Shown: positions 10,467-18,920 of the stretch, one piece after another
Numbering within the stretch: position 1 is the first letter of the stretch
Layout of the letters: every line of letters starts with the position of its first letter
NCBI RefSeq assembly: GCF_900086985.1
Contig: NZ_LT593974.1
Location: 1,798,001 to 1,862,000 of the forward strand
Direction: 5' to 3'
Source: Halomonas sp. HL-93
GTDB lineage: Bacteria; Pseudomonadota; Gammaproteobacteria; Pseudomonadales; Halomonadaceae
Length of the DNA stretch: 64,000 nt
The notes under the pieces: generated by a model
What the model saw: the letters and a program-made list of their open reading frames with translations, nothing else
What the model was told of the DNA's origin: nothing
Databases searched by the model: none
Program-made: the position numbers and the translations under genes

Positions 10467-11666
10467 ATGCATGATGACAGCCAGCAAGACGCGTGGTCGC
10501 TAGAAACCCTAGCGATTCGGGCGGGACATGAGCGCACCTTTGAGCAGGAGCACTCCGAGCCGATTTTTCCTACCTCCAGCTTCGTTTACGGTAGCGCCGC
10601 CGAGGCGGCGCGCAAGTTTGGTGGCCAGGAAGCCGGTAACGTTTATTCTCGCTTCACCAACCCGACAGTGCATACCTTTGAGCGCCGTTTGGCGGCGTTG
10701 GAAGGCGGTGAGCGCTGTGTGGCGACCAGCTCAGGGATGTCCGCCATCTTGTCAACGGTGCTGGCGCTGTTATCCGCCGGCGATGAAATTGTCGCTTCAC
10801 GTTCGTTGTTTGGCTCAACGGTAAGCCTGTTTGATAAGTACTTTGGTAAGTTCGGCATTACCACACGCTATGTGGAGCTTTCTGATCTAGCCGCGTGGGA
10901 GGCGGCGATCACCCCCAAAACGCGATTGTTGTTTGCTGAGACACCGTCGAACCCGCTGTCTGAAGTTGCCGATATCGCTGCGCTGTCAGCGTTGGCGAAA
11001 CGCCATGATGCTTGGCTGGCGATTGATAACTGCTTTTTAACGCCAGCGCTTCAGCAGCCCATCGCGCTGGGGGCTGATCTGGTCATTCACTCCGCAACCA
11101 AGTACCTGGACGGGCAGGGCCGTGCGGTAGGGGGGGCGGTGGTCGGTAAGCACGATGTGTTAGAGGAAGTGTTTGGCGTCGTGCGGACCTGTGGCCCGTG
11201 CATGAGCCCTTTTAATGCCTGGATATTTACCAAAGGGCTGGAAACGCTCTCGCTGCGCATGAAGGCGCACTGCGAGCAAGCAATGGTGCTTGCCCAGTGG
11301 CTGGATGCCCACCCGGCGGTCAGCAAGGTGTTTTACAGTGGTTTGGCAGACCACCCTCAGCATAGGCTCGCCAAACAGCAGCAAGAAGGCTTTGGCGCAG
11401 TGCTTGGATTCGAGGTTATCCATGGACAGGAAGGCGCGTGGCAGGTAATCGATGCTACTCGCATGCTGTCGATTACCGGTAATCTGGGTGATGTCAAAAC
11501 CACCATTACGCATCCGGGCACTACCACCCATGGGCGTTTAAGCGATGCGCAAAGAGCGGCCGCCGGCATCACGCCGGGGCTGATTCGTGTCGCGGTGGGG
11601 CTAGAAAGCCAGCGGGATATTCAAACGGATCTTGCCAGGGGCCTTGATGCGTTGCTGATGCGTTAA
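10467..11666 (+). CDS. metZ: O-succinylhomoserine sulfhydrylase MetZ
   Basis: MetZ makes homocysteine directly from O-succinylhomoserine and sulfide in methionine synthesis. It belongs to the Cys/Met metabolism PLP enzymes. PLP-binding Lys212 lies in VIHSATKYLDGQGRAVGG; NVYSRFTNPTVHTFE and TSSGMSAI contribute phosphate and cofactor contacts. Length is 399 residues. purF-metZ adjacency is the Pseudomonas arrangement and favours MetZ over MetB or MetY. AGGAGG sits 5 bases ahead of ATG 10467. A strong terminator follows and closes the transcription unit. Confidence 0.93.
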   Translation: MHDDSQQDAWSLETLAIRAGHERTFEQEHSEPIFPTSSFVYGSAAEAARKFGGQEAGNVYSRFTNPTVHTFERRLAALEGGERCVATSSGMSAILSTVLALLSAGDEIVASRSLFGSTVSLFDKYFGKFGITTRYVELSDLAAWEAAITPKTRLLFAETPSNPLSEVADIAALSALAKRHDAWLAIDNCFLTPALQQPIALGADLVIHSATKYLDGQGRAVGGAVVGKHDVLEEVFGVVRTCGPCMSPFNAWIFTKGLETLSLRMKAHCEQAMVLAQWLDAHPAVSKVFYSGLADHPQHRLAKQQQEGFGAVLGFEVIHGQEGAWQVIDATRMLSITGNLGDVKTTITHPGTTTHGRLSDAQRAAAGITPGLIRVAVGLESQRDIQTDLARGLDALLMR

Positions 11667-11685
11667 CCGCTTCTCCTGAATTAAC

Positions 11686-11714
11686 AAAACCGGTCGTAAA
11701 GGCCGGTTTTTTAT
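11686..11714 (+). terminator. Intrinsic terminator after metZ
   Basis: The hairpin AAAACCGGTC-GTAAA-GGCCGGTTTT has a 10-bp stem including one T-G pair and is followed by T-rich sequence. It lies 20 bases after the metZ stop codon. Confidence 0.9.
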
Positions 11715-11856
11715 TTCACAACGCTGAACCTTGGCGTCGATCAACGGTTTTTACGAATGGTGTGTTCTGCTTTTTTCAGCAGTTTACGATCTGCTTTGAC
11801 GCTATCATCTTTGGTATTACAACGCCCACGGCGGGCGTAAGATTAAGGAAGGCACG

Positions 11857-12402
11857 ATGTGGCGTAACACGCAAATGGGTTGGGGAGTCGTCAGCATTGC
11901 GCTGCATTGGCTCAGTGCTATTACGATTGTAGGGCTATTTGCCCTAGGCTGGTGGATGACCGGGTTAGGTTATTACGACACTTGGTACAACTTAGGGCCC
12001 TGGGTGCATCGTTCCATTGGCCTGTTGCTATTCATGGCTACGCTGGCGCGGATCGTGTGGCGATGGTTGCAGCCGACACCCCGTAGCCAGGGTAGTCGCG
12101 TTGAAATTTTGCTAGCTCATGTCGGTCACATCACGCTGTATCTCTTGCTGATAGTAGTAATGACCACCGGCTATTTGATTTCAACGGCGGATGGGAGCGG
12201 CATCAGTGTTTTTGATTGGTTTATGGTGCCAGCACTGGTGTATGACCTTCCCCAGCAAGCGCGTATTGCCGGAGACCTGCATTGGTATAGCGCATGGGGG
12301 TTGATTGTACTAGCCGTTGGTCATGCGCTGGCAGCGTTCAAACATCATTGGCGCGACGGCCACGACACTCTGGTACGCATGCTTAAACCTACGACGCGTT
12401 AA
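11857..12402 (+). CDS. Cytochrome b561 family diheme protein (YceJ/CybB-like)
   Basis: This is a four-helix inner-membrane cytochrome b561 of 181 residues. Helices run at about 12-35, 48-67, 87-107 and 145-165. Paired histidines that could ligate two hemes are visible: His17 in LHWLS, His50 in WVHRSIG, and His141 and His155 in DLHWYSAWG and VGHALAAF. Such proteins shuttle electrons between quinones and periplasmic partners. It is followed 82 bases later by yceI, like E. coli yceJ-yceI, so the pair probably work together. AAGGAAGG precedes ATG 11857. The 190-base gap upstream holds the metZ terminator and a small GC-rich hairpin (CGCCC-ACGG-CGGGCG) near 11821. Confidence 0.92.
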   Translation: MWRNTQMGWGVVSIALHWLSAITIVGLFALGWWMTGLGYYDTWYNLGPWVHRSIGLLLFMATLARIVWRWLQPTPRSQGSRVEILLAHVGHITLYLLLIVVMTTGYLISTADGSGISVFDWFMVPALVYDLPQQARIAGDLHWYSAWGLIVLAVGHALAAFKHHWRDGHDTLVRMLKPTTR

Positions 12403-12484
12403 GATATGAGGCTTCCCCATTGGGATGGCTTTAAAAGGGCACCCCTCAACACGGTGCTTGTTCATCGAGAAAGGAGTTGCACGC

Positions 12485-13069
12485 ATGTTAAAGAAAACCG
12501 TACTGAGCACGGCAGTCGCCGCTGCGGCGTTTGTAACGCTGGGTCAGGCCCAAGCCGCTGACTATACGATCGATACCGAAGGTCAGCACGCCTTTGTGCA
12601 GTTTAAGATTAGCCATTTGGGGTATTCCTATATTCTGGGTAGCTTCGAAGAATTTTCGGGCGACTTCAGCTATGATCCTGACGATCTTGAGGCGTCATCG
12701 GTCGATATGGAAGTTCAGGTAGATAGCTTGAACAGCAACCATGCTGAGCGCGATCGCCACATTTTGGGCAGCGATTTCCTTAACGTCGATGAATATCCCA
12801 CTGCCACATTTACTTCGACAGGTTTCGAGTCGAGCGGTGATAATGAAGGTGTGGTGACGGGTGACCTTACCCTGCACGGCCAAACCCAAGAAATTGAAAT
12901 GCCCGTAACGTTAATGGGCGAAGGCGATGACCCCTGGGGGGACTACCGTGCTGGCTTTGAGGGCAGCACCATGATTACGTTGAGCGATTTTGATATTGAT
13001 ATGAGCGACTTCCCTGAAGCCATGCATGAGTTAGAGCTTTACGTAACGTTTGAAGGTATTCGCCAGTAA
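12485..13069 (+). CDS. yceI: YceI family periplasmic lipid-binding protein
   Basis: This is a secreted YceI/lipocalin-like protein that binds polyisoprenoid-type lipids in family members. ATG 12485 has AAAGGAG upstream and begins a clear signal peptide (MLKKTVLSTAVAAAAFVTLG, cleavage after AQA-A at about residue 22). The mature domain has the family signatures DTEGQHAFVQFKISHLGYSY, GDFSYDP, HILGSDFLNVDEYPTATF and LTLHGQTQEIEMPV. Length is 194 residues. It is paired with the upstream cytochrome b561 gene and followed by a strong terminator. Confidence 0.95.
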   Translation: MLKKTVLSTAVAAAAFVTLGQAQAADYTIDTEGQHAFVQFKISHLGYSYILGSFEEFSGDFSYDPDDLEASSVDMEVQVDSLNSNHAERDRHILGSDFLNVDEYPTATFTSTGFESSGDNEGVVTGDLTLHGQTQEIEMPVTLMGEGDDPWGDYRAGFEGSTMITLSDFDIDMSDFPEAMHELELYVTFEGIRQ

Positions 13070-13080
13070 TACAGCGCTGA

Positions 13081-13118
13081 AAAGCGCCACCACCCTATTC
13101 GGGGTGGTGGCGCTTTTT
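13081..13118 (+). terminator. Intrinsic terminator after yceI
   Basis: AAAGCGCCACCACCC pairs with GGGTGGTGGCGCTTT around a 6-base loop, followed by TTTTT. It is a 15-bp stem and among the strongest terminators in the window. Confidence 0.93.
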
Positions 13119-13143
13119 GCGTTTATTCATTAGGAGACAGGCG

Positions 13144-14496
13144 TTGGTTGTTAGCAAGCAGCAAACGGAAGGGTTAGTCAAGACCCTGTGGCGGCAAACC
13201 TGGCCCATGGCCATTGGTGTGCTCTCGCTACTTGGGTTTCAACTGGTCGACAGCGCCTTCATCGCACGGTTAGGAACGGTGCCGCTAGCGGCACAGTCTT
13301 TCACTTTTCCGCTGTCATTTCTGATTATTGGTATCCAGGTGGGTATGGGTATCGCGATTGCCGCGCTGATTTCCCGAGCGTTGGGCGCTGGCGAGCAGGC
13401 GCGGGCAAAACGCTTGAGCAGTTTGGTGTTGATGGCCGGTGGCGGTGTGATTGCCTGTCTAGGCCTCGTCCTTTGGGCTTTCCAGATACCGATATTTAGT
13501 TTGTTAGGTGCTGAAAGTAACACCTATGGGTATTTACAACGTTATTGGCCACCGCAGCTTTTAGCGGCCTGGCTAGGGGCGCTGCTGTACTTTGTATACA
13601 GCGTTTTTCGCGCCTACGGCGACACTAGGTTGCCAGGTAAAATGATGGTGATCACCAGCCTGATTAATCTGGTGCTGGATCCTTTGTTGATTTTTGGCAT
13701 TGGGCCTTGGGAGGGCTGGGGCCTGCCCGGCGCCGCTTGGGCCACGGCAATTGCCTTTAGTGTTGGACTGCTGGTTACCGGTGGTCGTCTGTGGGGGCGT
13801 GGGTGGGCCTCACGGGATGGGCTATGGCAAGAAGGCCAGCAGTCATGGCGGCCCTTTATGGGCATTGCGGCGCCTGCCATGGTGAGCCAATTGATGCCGC
13901 CACTGGCGGCGATGCTGGCTATCTCGGTGGTGGCAGGCTTGGGCGAAAGCCAGGTGGCTGCCTGGGGATTGGCCAGCCGACTGGAAACGTTGTCATTAAT
14001 GGTAATTCTCGCCATGACGATGTCGTTGCCGCCATGGTTGGGGCGTTGCTATGGGGCAGGTGATTGGGATCAAATCCATCGACTTCTGCGGCTGGCGCTT
14101 GGCGTTGCCATGGTATGGCAGTTAACGCTGGGCATATTGCTGGCACTAGGCGCGCCGTGGCTTGGCATGGCGTTGGCAGGCAATCCCGACGTCCAAGAGG
14201 AACTGGTAATACTGATTCGCTTTCTGCTGCCCAGCTATGCTGCCCTCGGCATTTGCATGCTGATCGTATCGGCAGGTAATGCGTTGGGGTGGCCATTGCG
14301 TGCCATGCTTTTGTCTTCTGCGCGCCTGTTCGTATGCTACTTACCCTGCCTGTGGATAGGCGAGAAGTTGGCAGGGTGGTGGGGACTGGCCGCCGGGGCG
14401 GCCATCGGTAATGTGCTAGCGGGGTTGCTAGCCTGGTTATTGCTTAAGCGTATTTTGTCTCGTCCGCATCGCCAGTCGGGCGTCACCCCGCAGTAG
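13144..14496 (+). CDS. MATE family multidrug/toxin efflux transporter
   Basis: This is an inner-membrane cation-coupled exporter of the MATE family, about 450 residues with some twelve hydrophobic segments in two MatE repeats (about 20-180 and 240-400). Typical segments are LVDSAFIARLGTVPLAAQSF and VYSVFRAYGDTRLPGKMMV. The best start is TTG 13144, with AGGAG 7 bases upstream; no ATG sits near. The substrate cannot be told. The 3' end overlaps the convergent permease gene by 14 bases. It stands alone between a terminator and an opposing gene. Confidence 0.9.
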   Translation: MVVSKQQTEGLVKTLWRQTWPMAIGVLSLLGFQLVDSAFIARLGTVPLAAQSFTFPLSFLIIGIQVGMGIAIAALISRALGAGEQARAKRLSSLVLMAGGGVIACLGLVLWAFQIPIFSLLGAESNTYGYLQRYWPPQLLAAWLGALLYFVYSVFRAYGDTRLPGKMMVITSLINLVLDPLLIFGIGPWEGWGLPGAAWATAIAFSVGLLVTGGRLWGRGWASRDGLWQEGQQSWRPFMGIAAPAMVSQLMPPLAAMLAISVVAGLGESQVAAWGLASRLETLSLMVILAMTMSLPPWLGRCYGAGDWDQIHRLLRLALGVAMVWQLTLGILLALGAPWLGMALAGNPDVQEELVILIRFLLPSYAALGICMLIVSAGNALGWPLRAMLLSSARLFVCYLPCLWIGEKLAGWWGLAAGAAIGNVLAGLLAWLLLKRILSRPHRQSGVTPQ

Positions 14497-15970
14497 ATTT
14501 GGGCGTCTCTTGAAAGGCGAAATAGCTAAATAGTAGTGCCATGGCGATATAACCCAAGACAAAGTTGGGTGCTGCATTGATCGCAAGTTCAGGGGCATGC
14601 ATTAACCCGACAAACGAAAAGGCCGCCGCGATGAGCGCAAAAACGGCTGCTCGGCGGAACTGATGATCAATCACTGAAACCGTCATCGCGCCCAGGAAAA
14701 TCGCCATGAACATCGCGCCCTGACCGGCGGCTACAATCGATGTTGAAATATCGCTGACAACCTCTTCCGCACCACGATTAAAGCGCGTCATCACGTAGTT
14801 TGCAAAGTAGGGCAGCATTGCCAGTGCGACGGCGGGATAGTAACGGCTATCGTTGGCCTGAAACGCCGTGGCAATCATGGAAATCCCCACAAAAACCAGA
14901 ATCGGAGCGACCACCGATACAGGGATGATTGCCGAGATCATGGCGATTAGGCCAAACATAGTGGCGATGGCGTAAACGGCTCCGTTTAACAGGCTATAGC
15001 CCCGGCCAGCGCCCATCCATTTCGCTCCCACGGTGGCGATATACACGGTGGTGGGAAACACGCCGCCAAACAGTGCGCCTATCATGGTGCCCACGCCATC
15101 CACCGCTTGGCATTCGCGTACATCGTACTTGTCGCCAGCGGCTTCCATGGCTTCGACGTTGTTCATGGTTTCAATGGCGTTGTACAGCGTAATCGGCAAG
15201 ACCACGGTCAGAATAGCGAGCATCCCCGTGGCGAGAAGCCCTAAGCCTTCCCACCAGGCCAGGTTGGGTAGCAAAGGATAAAAGCCAAGGTGGGTAAAGG
15301 CATCGCTGAATCGCTCGCCGCCTGCGTCGCCAATCATGTAGGCCATGGCGGTGCCCACGATGATGGCAAATAGTGAAGTGGGGATTTTAAACGGCATGCT
15401 TACGCGGGCAATTAAGCCGACGATAATAATGGCTAGGACTAGTAAGCCAATTAGCGGCATTTCCAGTGTTTTGAACAGCATTTCACCGGCGATGAAGGTA
15501 AGTGCGACCCCGGCGACGGCCCCCAACATGGCAGCACGGGGAAGGTGATATTGTACCCAGCGGCCAATTAAACTGATGGCCGCTTCAATCGCCCCGCTGA
15601 TAAAACAGGCGGCTACCGCCACTTTCCAGGCAAGATCCACATCCCCCGTCAGCTCTTTGGCGGGCAACAAAACGCCAAACAAGAAGACAAACATCACCGG
15701 TGTTGAAATACCGTAGGACAAGGCCGTGACGTCGGTACGCTGCTCTTTGCGTGCTAGCCTCGAGGCGCTCCAGGCGTAATAAAAATTGCCGACCATCACC
15801 GCAATGGCCGCCCCAGGAAGAACTTGCCCGTAAACAATTGAAGCGGGGAAGTCCATGCCGAGCATGGTGATGGCAATAATCACAAAATTCGCAATGTTGT
15901 TCTGGAACAGCGCGAAAAATGCGTCGGTGTCTTCTTTTTTGTACCACGGGTAGTAATGTTGCGTCGCCAT
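14483..15970 (-). CDS. NCS2/AzgA-like nucleobase permease
   Basis: This is a 495-residue multi-spanning inner-membrane permease resembling the xanthine/uracil and AzgA families. Segments include NNIANFVIIAITMLGMDFPA, GISTPVMFVFLFGVLLPA, GALFGGVFPTTVYIATVGAKWMGAGRGY and GISMIATAFQ. The start ATG 15970 (MATQHYYPWYK) has GAGG 5 bases upstream and is preferred to an upstream codon. The substrate (xanthine, uracil or another purine) cannot be fixed from sequence. The leader on the minus strand contains a perfect small hairpin CCGATC-AGTCA-GATCGG (about 16027-16043). Confidence 0.8.
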   Translation of the reverse strand: MATQHYYPWYKKEDTDAFFALFQNNIANFVIIAITMLGMDFPASIVYGQVLPGAAIAVMVGNFYYAWSASRLARKEQRTDVTALSYGISTPVMFVFLFGVLLPAKELTGDVDLAWKVAVAACFISGAIEAAISLIGRWVQYHLPRAAMLGAVAGVALTFIAGEMLFKTLEMPLIGLLVLAIIIVGLIARVSMPFKIPTSLFAIIVGTAMAYMIGDAGGERFSDAFTHLGFYPLLPNLAWWEGLGLLATGMLAILTVVLPITLYNAIETMNNVEAMEAAGDKYDVRECQAVDGVGTMIGALFGGVFPTTVYIATVGAKWMGAGRGYSLLNGAVYAIATMFGLIAMISAIIPVSVVAPILVFVGISMIATAFQANDSRYYPAVALAMLPYFANYVMTRFNRGAEEVVSDISTSIVAAGQGAMFMAIFLGAMTVSVIDHQFRRAAVFALIAAAFSFVGLMHAPELAINAAPNFVLGYIAMALLFSYFAFQETPKSTAG

Positions 15971-16131
15971 GAGTGCCTCTGAGTTATGGGTTTTTTGTAG
16001 CAAGGCTCAAGTGAGTGTGCCGCCGATCTGACTGATCGGTCAACTTCTGCTTTCCTGGTTTCGCCGCGAGGCCTCCCAAGCACTGGCGACGAAGCGCGAT
16101 TTTACACAACTCAATATGTTTGCCCAAAACA

Positions 16132-16157
16132 TAAAAATGCCCAGGCAAGCCTGGGCA
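16132..16157 (-). terminator. Intrinsic terminator after the aminotransferase gene
   Basis: On the minus strand GCCCAGG-CTTG-CCTGGGC is followed by ATTTTTAT. It lies 25 bases beyond the aminotransferase stop codon and separates that gene from the permease downstream. Confidence 0.88.
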
Positions 16158-16181
16158 CATGGTTACGACGGTGGTCATCGA

Positions 16182-17372
16182 CTAGTCGTTAACCGCCGCG
16201 ATCGCCTTGGCGAGGTAGGGGAGGTTTTCCTGGGAGAAGCCTGCCACGTTGGCGCGGCCTGAGCGCACCATATAAATCCCAAACTCATCGCGCAACCGGT
16301 CAACCTGCTGCGGTGTAAGGCCCGTGTAAGAGAACATGCCACGCTGCTCGGCAACGCAGGCATACTTCTCATCAAGCCCGTAGGGTTTGAGGGCTTCCAC
16401 AAAATCACGACGCAGCGTGTTTATGCGGTCACGCATTTCGGTCAGCTCTTCGCGCCATATCGCGGAAAGTTCAGCATCGTGCAGAATCTCACTGACAATG
16501 GCGCCGCCGTGTGCGGGTGGGTTGGAGTAGTTTTCCCGGGCGACGATCGCGACCTGCGAACGAATATTTTCCATTTGCTCGGCGTTTTTAGCCACCATAA
16601 TCAAGCAGCCGGTCCGCTCGCAGTAGATGCCGAAGTTTTTCGAGCACGAACTGGTGATGATGACCTCGTCAAGCTGCTCGGCAAATAGCCGAACGCCGTA
16701 GGCATCTTCGTCAAGCCCCTGCCCAAACCCTTGGTAGGCGAAGTCGATCAGCGGCAGTAACTGGCGTTCTTTAACTACTTCAAGTACTTGCTGCCATTGA
16801 GATTCAGATAGATCGAATCCGGTTGGATTATGGCAGCAGGCATGGAGTACCACGACATCGCCTTCGGGGATTTTTTTCAACGCGCCTAACATGCCATCAA
16901 AATCAAGGCGGTTGTCTGGGTCAACGTAGGGGTATTTATGCAGTTCAATACCGGCTGCGGTAAAGATACCGTGATGGTTTGGCCAAGTAGGGTCGCTAAC
17001 CCAAATGCCTTTGCCGGGCAACTGAGTGGCAATAAAGTCGGCGGCTAAGCGTAAGGCCCCGGTTCCACCCGGCGACTGGGTGGCGCTGGCGCGATTGGCT
17101 TCCAGCACCGGTGAACTGGCACCCAACATCATTGGCAGCACAACACCACCGTAAGCGGGCGCGCCGTGCGACCCAATATAGGTCTTGGTGGTTTCATTGC
17201 TGAGCAAGCGAGCTTCGGCTTCTTTGACCGCACGCATCACTGGCGTGTTGCCCTGCGCATCACGGTAAACGCCAACGCCTAAGTCGACTTTCTGAGGGTT
17301 GGTGTCTTTTTTAAAAGCTTCGATTAGCCCAAGAATGGCGTCTCCAGGGACTCGCTCAATGTGCTCAAACAT
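16182..17372 (-). CDS. tyrB: Aromatic amino acid / aspartate aminotransferase (class I)
   Basis: This class I PLP aminotransferase transfers amino groups between aromatic amino acids or aspartate and 2-oxoacids. It is 396 residues. The PLP lysine is Lys245 in SSCSKNFGIYCERTG; the cofactor-binding HACCHNPTGFDLS and DFAYQGFGQGL are present, with the C-terminal substrate-binding RSGRANVAGF. It starts immediately after the phhB stop with no spacer, so the two are co-transcribed. phhB-phhC pairing in Pseudomonas points to aromatic aminotransferase activity; AspC-like activity cannot be excluded. Confidence 0.92.
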   Translation of the reverse strand: MFEHIERVPGDAILGLIEAFKKDTNPQKVDLGVGVYRDAQGNTPVMRAVKEAEARLLSNETTKTYIGSHGAPAYGGVVLPMMLGASSPVLEANRASATQSPGGTGALRLAADFIATQLPGKGIWVSDPTWPNHHGIFTAAGIELHKYPYVDPDNRLDFDGMLGALKKIPEGDVVVLHACCHNPTGFDLSESQWQQVLEVVKERQLLPLIDFAYQGFGQGLDEDAYGVRLFAEQLDEVIITSSCSKNFGIYCERTGCLIMVAKNAEQMENIRSQVAIVARENYSNPPAHGGAIVSEILHDAELSAIWREELTEMRDRINTLRRDFVEALKPYGLDEKYACVAEQRGMFSYTGLTPQQVDRLRDEFGIYMVRSGRANVAGFSQENLPYLAKAIAAVND

Positions 17373-17711
17373 TTATTCGGCTACCTCGTCAGTTCTAGCG
17401 GCAAGAATGAAATCATTTTGATGCAGGCCATCGATGGCGTGGCTCCACCAGGTGACCGTGGCTTTCCCATACTCGGTGGTGATCACGGGGTGGTGGCCTG
17501 CCTGTTCGGCCACTTCGCCAACGCGCTGAGTAAAGTCCAGAGCGCCAACGAAATCACGAAACGTATAGCTTCGTGTCAGCTTCATGATGCCATCGTGATC
17601 GACAATCCGCCACTGGGGGAGGGCCTTTAACTGGCTTTCGCACTCGCTTTGGGTCATTGGCTTTGCGTTACCGCTGCAGGGTTCGCACGATTGTTGGGCA
17701 AGCGATGTCAT
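17373..17711 (-). CDS. phhB: 4a-hydroxytetrahydrobiopterin dehydratase PhhB
   Basis: PhhB (pterin-4a-carbinolamine dehydratase) regenerates the pterin cofactor of phenylalanine hydroxylase. ATG 17711 is chosen because a near-perfect AAGGAGG sits 7-13 bases upstream. The protein is 112 residues. It carries WRIVDHDGIMKLTRSYTFRDF and the active-site pattern AGHHPVITTEYGKATVTWWSHAIDGLHQND. It directly abuts the aminotransferase gene. phhA is not in this window, so this may be the phhBC part of a split phh set. Four upstream cysteine/serine residues form an extended N-terminus. Confidence 0.95.
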   Translation of the reverse strand: MTSLAQQSCEPCSGNAKPMTQSECESQLKALPQWRIVDHDGIMKLTRSYTFRDFVGALDFTQRVGEVAEQAGHHPVITTEYGKATVTWWSHAIDGLHQNDFILAARTDEVAE

Positions 17712-17751
17712 GGACGGCCTCCTTAACATTAATAATGAATGGCTCATCCTT

Positions 17752-18648
17752 TCAGGGTAGAAGGCAGACGCAGTCCCGGCCAACGTCTTTGGCACTGTAG
17801 AGGGCTTGATCAGCCCGTTCGATAAGGCTCGTCAAGGGTTCGCCGCAACGATATTCGGCGACGCCGATGCTCAGCGTTACTTGTCCGACCCCGATGCCGA
17901 AATCATACTCTGCAATATGTTGGCGTAACCGGTCTGCCAACTGATGGCACTGCTTGACAGGGGTAAGCGGCAAAACAGCCATGAATTCTTCACCACCCAG
18001 CCGAGCGATCATGTCTTCGCTACGCAGCAGCGACTGGGACAGACTGGCCAGCTGTTTTAAGACCTCATCGCCTTGTAAATGCCCCCAGCGATCGTTGAGA
18101 TGTTTAAAGTGATCAATGTCGACCATCATGATGGAAAGCGGGGTGCCATGACGAGAGCTGAGCGATGCCAGGTTGGTTAGATGCACCATTAATTTACGCC
18201 GGTTTGGCAGGCTGGTAAGCGGGTCGGTATCACACAGTTTGCGCAGCCGCTGCTCTTCAGAGACTTGGTCGCTGATGTCCATCATGATGCCGTGCCACCG
18301 CACGCCGGACGGGATAGGCTCGGGGGTAGCGCTGACAGCCATCCATGGGGATTTATGCCCAGGTAGCGCTAAGCGAAAGCGAGTGGTTAACGGCAACATC
18401 CAGCGGGCCGAGCGTTCAATGGCAGACATCAGCTTTGGGTAGTCAGTGCCGGTCAGCTGTTCGAGCGCGGTGTTGGCATCTTGCGCTAGCTGGTCTCGGT
18501 CAATAGGGGCCACCGTTAGCCCAGCGCCTTCCATAAAGGGAAATGCCATATGGCCATTATGGGTACGGTGAAATTGAAACACGACGCCAGGGACTTGACG
18601 GATAAGTTGCTCGGCGTTGAGCGTTAAAGGGCTATCATTCACGGGCAT
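17752..18648 (-). CDS. PAS-GGDEF diguanylate cyclase
   Basis: This makes the second messenger cyclic di-GMP from two GTP. Residues 1-130 form a PAS-like sensor (ending HGIMMDISDQVSEEQRL, typical of PAC motifs). Residues 135-298 are the GGDEF domain starting DTDPLTSLPNRRKLM. The active site is GGEEF at 218-222, and an RSED inhibitory I-site (209-212) lies exactly five residues before it, so product feedback is expected. There is no transmembrane segment and no signal peptide, so it should be a soluble sensor. The ligand is unknown. It is followed by phhB after 40 bases on the same strand. Confidence 0.93.
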   Translation of the reverse strand: MPVNDSPLTLNAEQLIRQVPGVVFQFHRTHNGHMAFPFMEGAGLTVAPIDRDQLAQDANTALEQLTGTDYPKLMSAIERSARWMLPLTTRFRLALPGHKSPWMAVSATPEPIPSGVRWHGIMMDISDQVSEEQRLRKLCDTDPLTSLPNRRKLMVHLTNLASLSSRHGTPLSIMMVDIDHFKHLNDRWGHLQGDEVLKQLASLSQSLLRSEDMIARLGGEEFMAVLPLTPVKQCHQLADRLRQHIAEYDFGIGVGQVTLSIGVAEYRCGEPLTSLIERADQALYSAKDVGRDCVCLLP

Positions 18649-18920
18649 GCGTGAATCTCCGAAGCTGTGCTATTGAAAAGCTATGCCATTTAAAAATCAA
18701 TCGACAAGGGTAGCGCTAAAAACGTAATTAAAATGTAAGCGATCGCCTACAATTCGACACATTTTTATACCTTTTTGCTATATCTAATGAATAAATAAGA
18801 TTAAAAAGGCATATAATACGTTGGTTTACGATTACTGATGGCACGTGCTCGTAAAAAGCATTATTTTTGTGCATATAAAATACTTTTTTTATTCCTTTGG
18901 GGTGTGTCTTGTCGCACAGC
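18649..18920. promoter_or_regulatory. AT-rich divergent intergenic region between the GGDEF gene and cobA
   Basis: About 270 bases, markedly more AT-rich than its surroundings, separate two divergent genes. A TATAAT hexamer lies at 18812-18817 on the plus strand (no good -35 seen), a second -10-like TATAAA at about 18875, and the palindrome GCGATCGC near 18739. No coding sequence is convincing. It should hold both promoters and perhaps a nucleoid-protein binding site, but I cannot assign start points. Confidence 0.45.
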
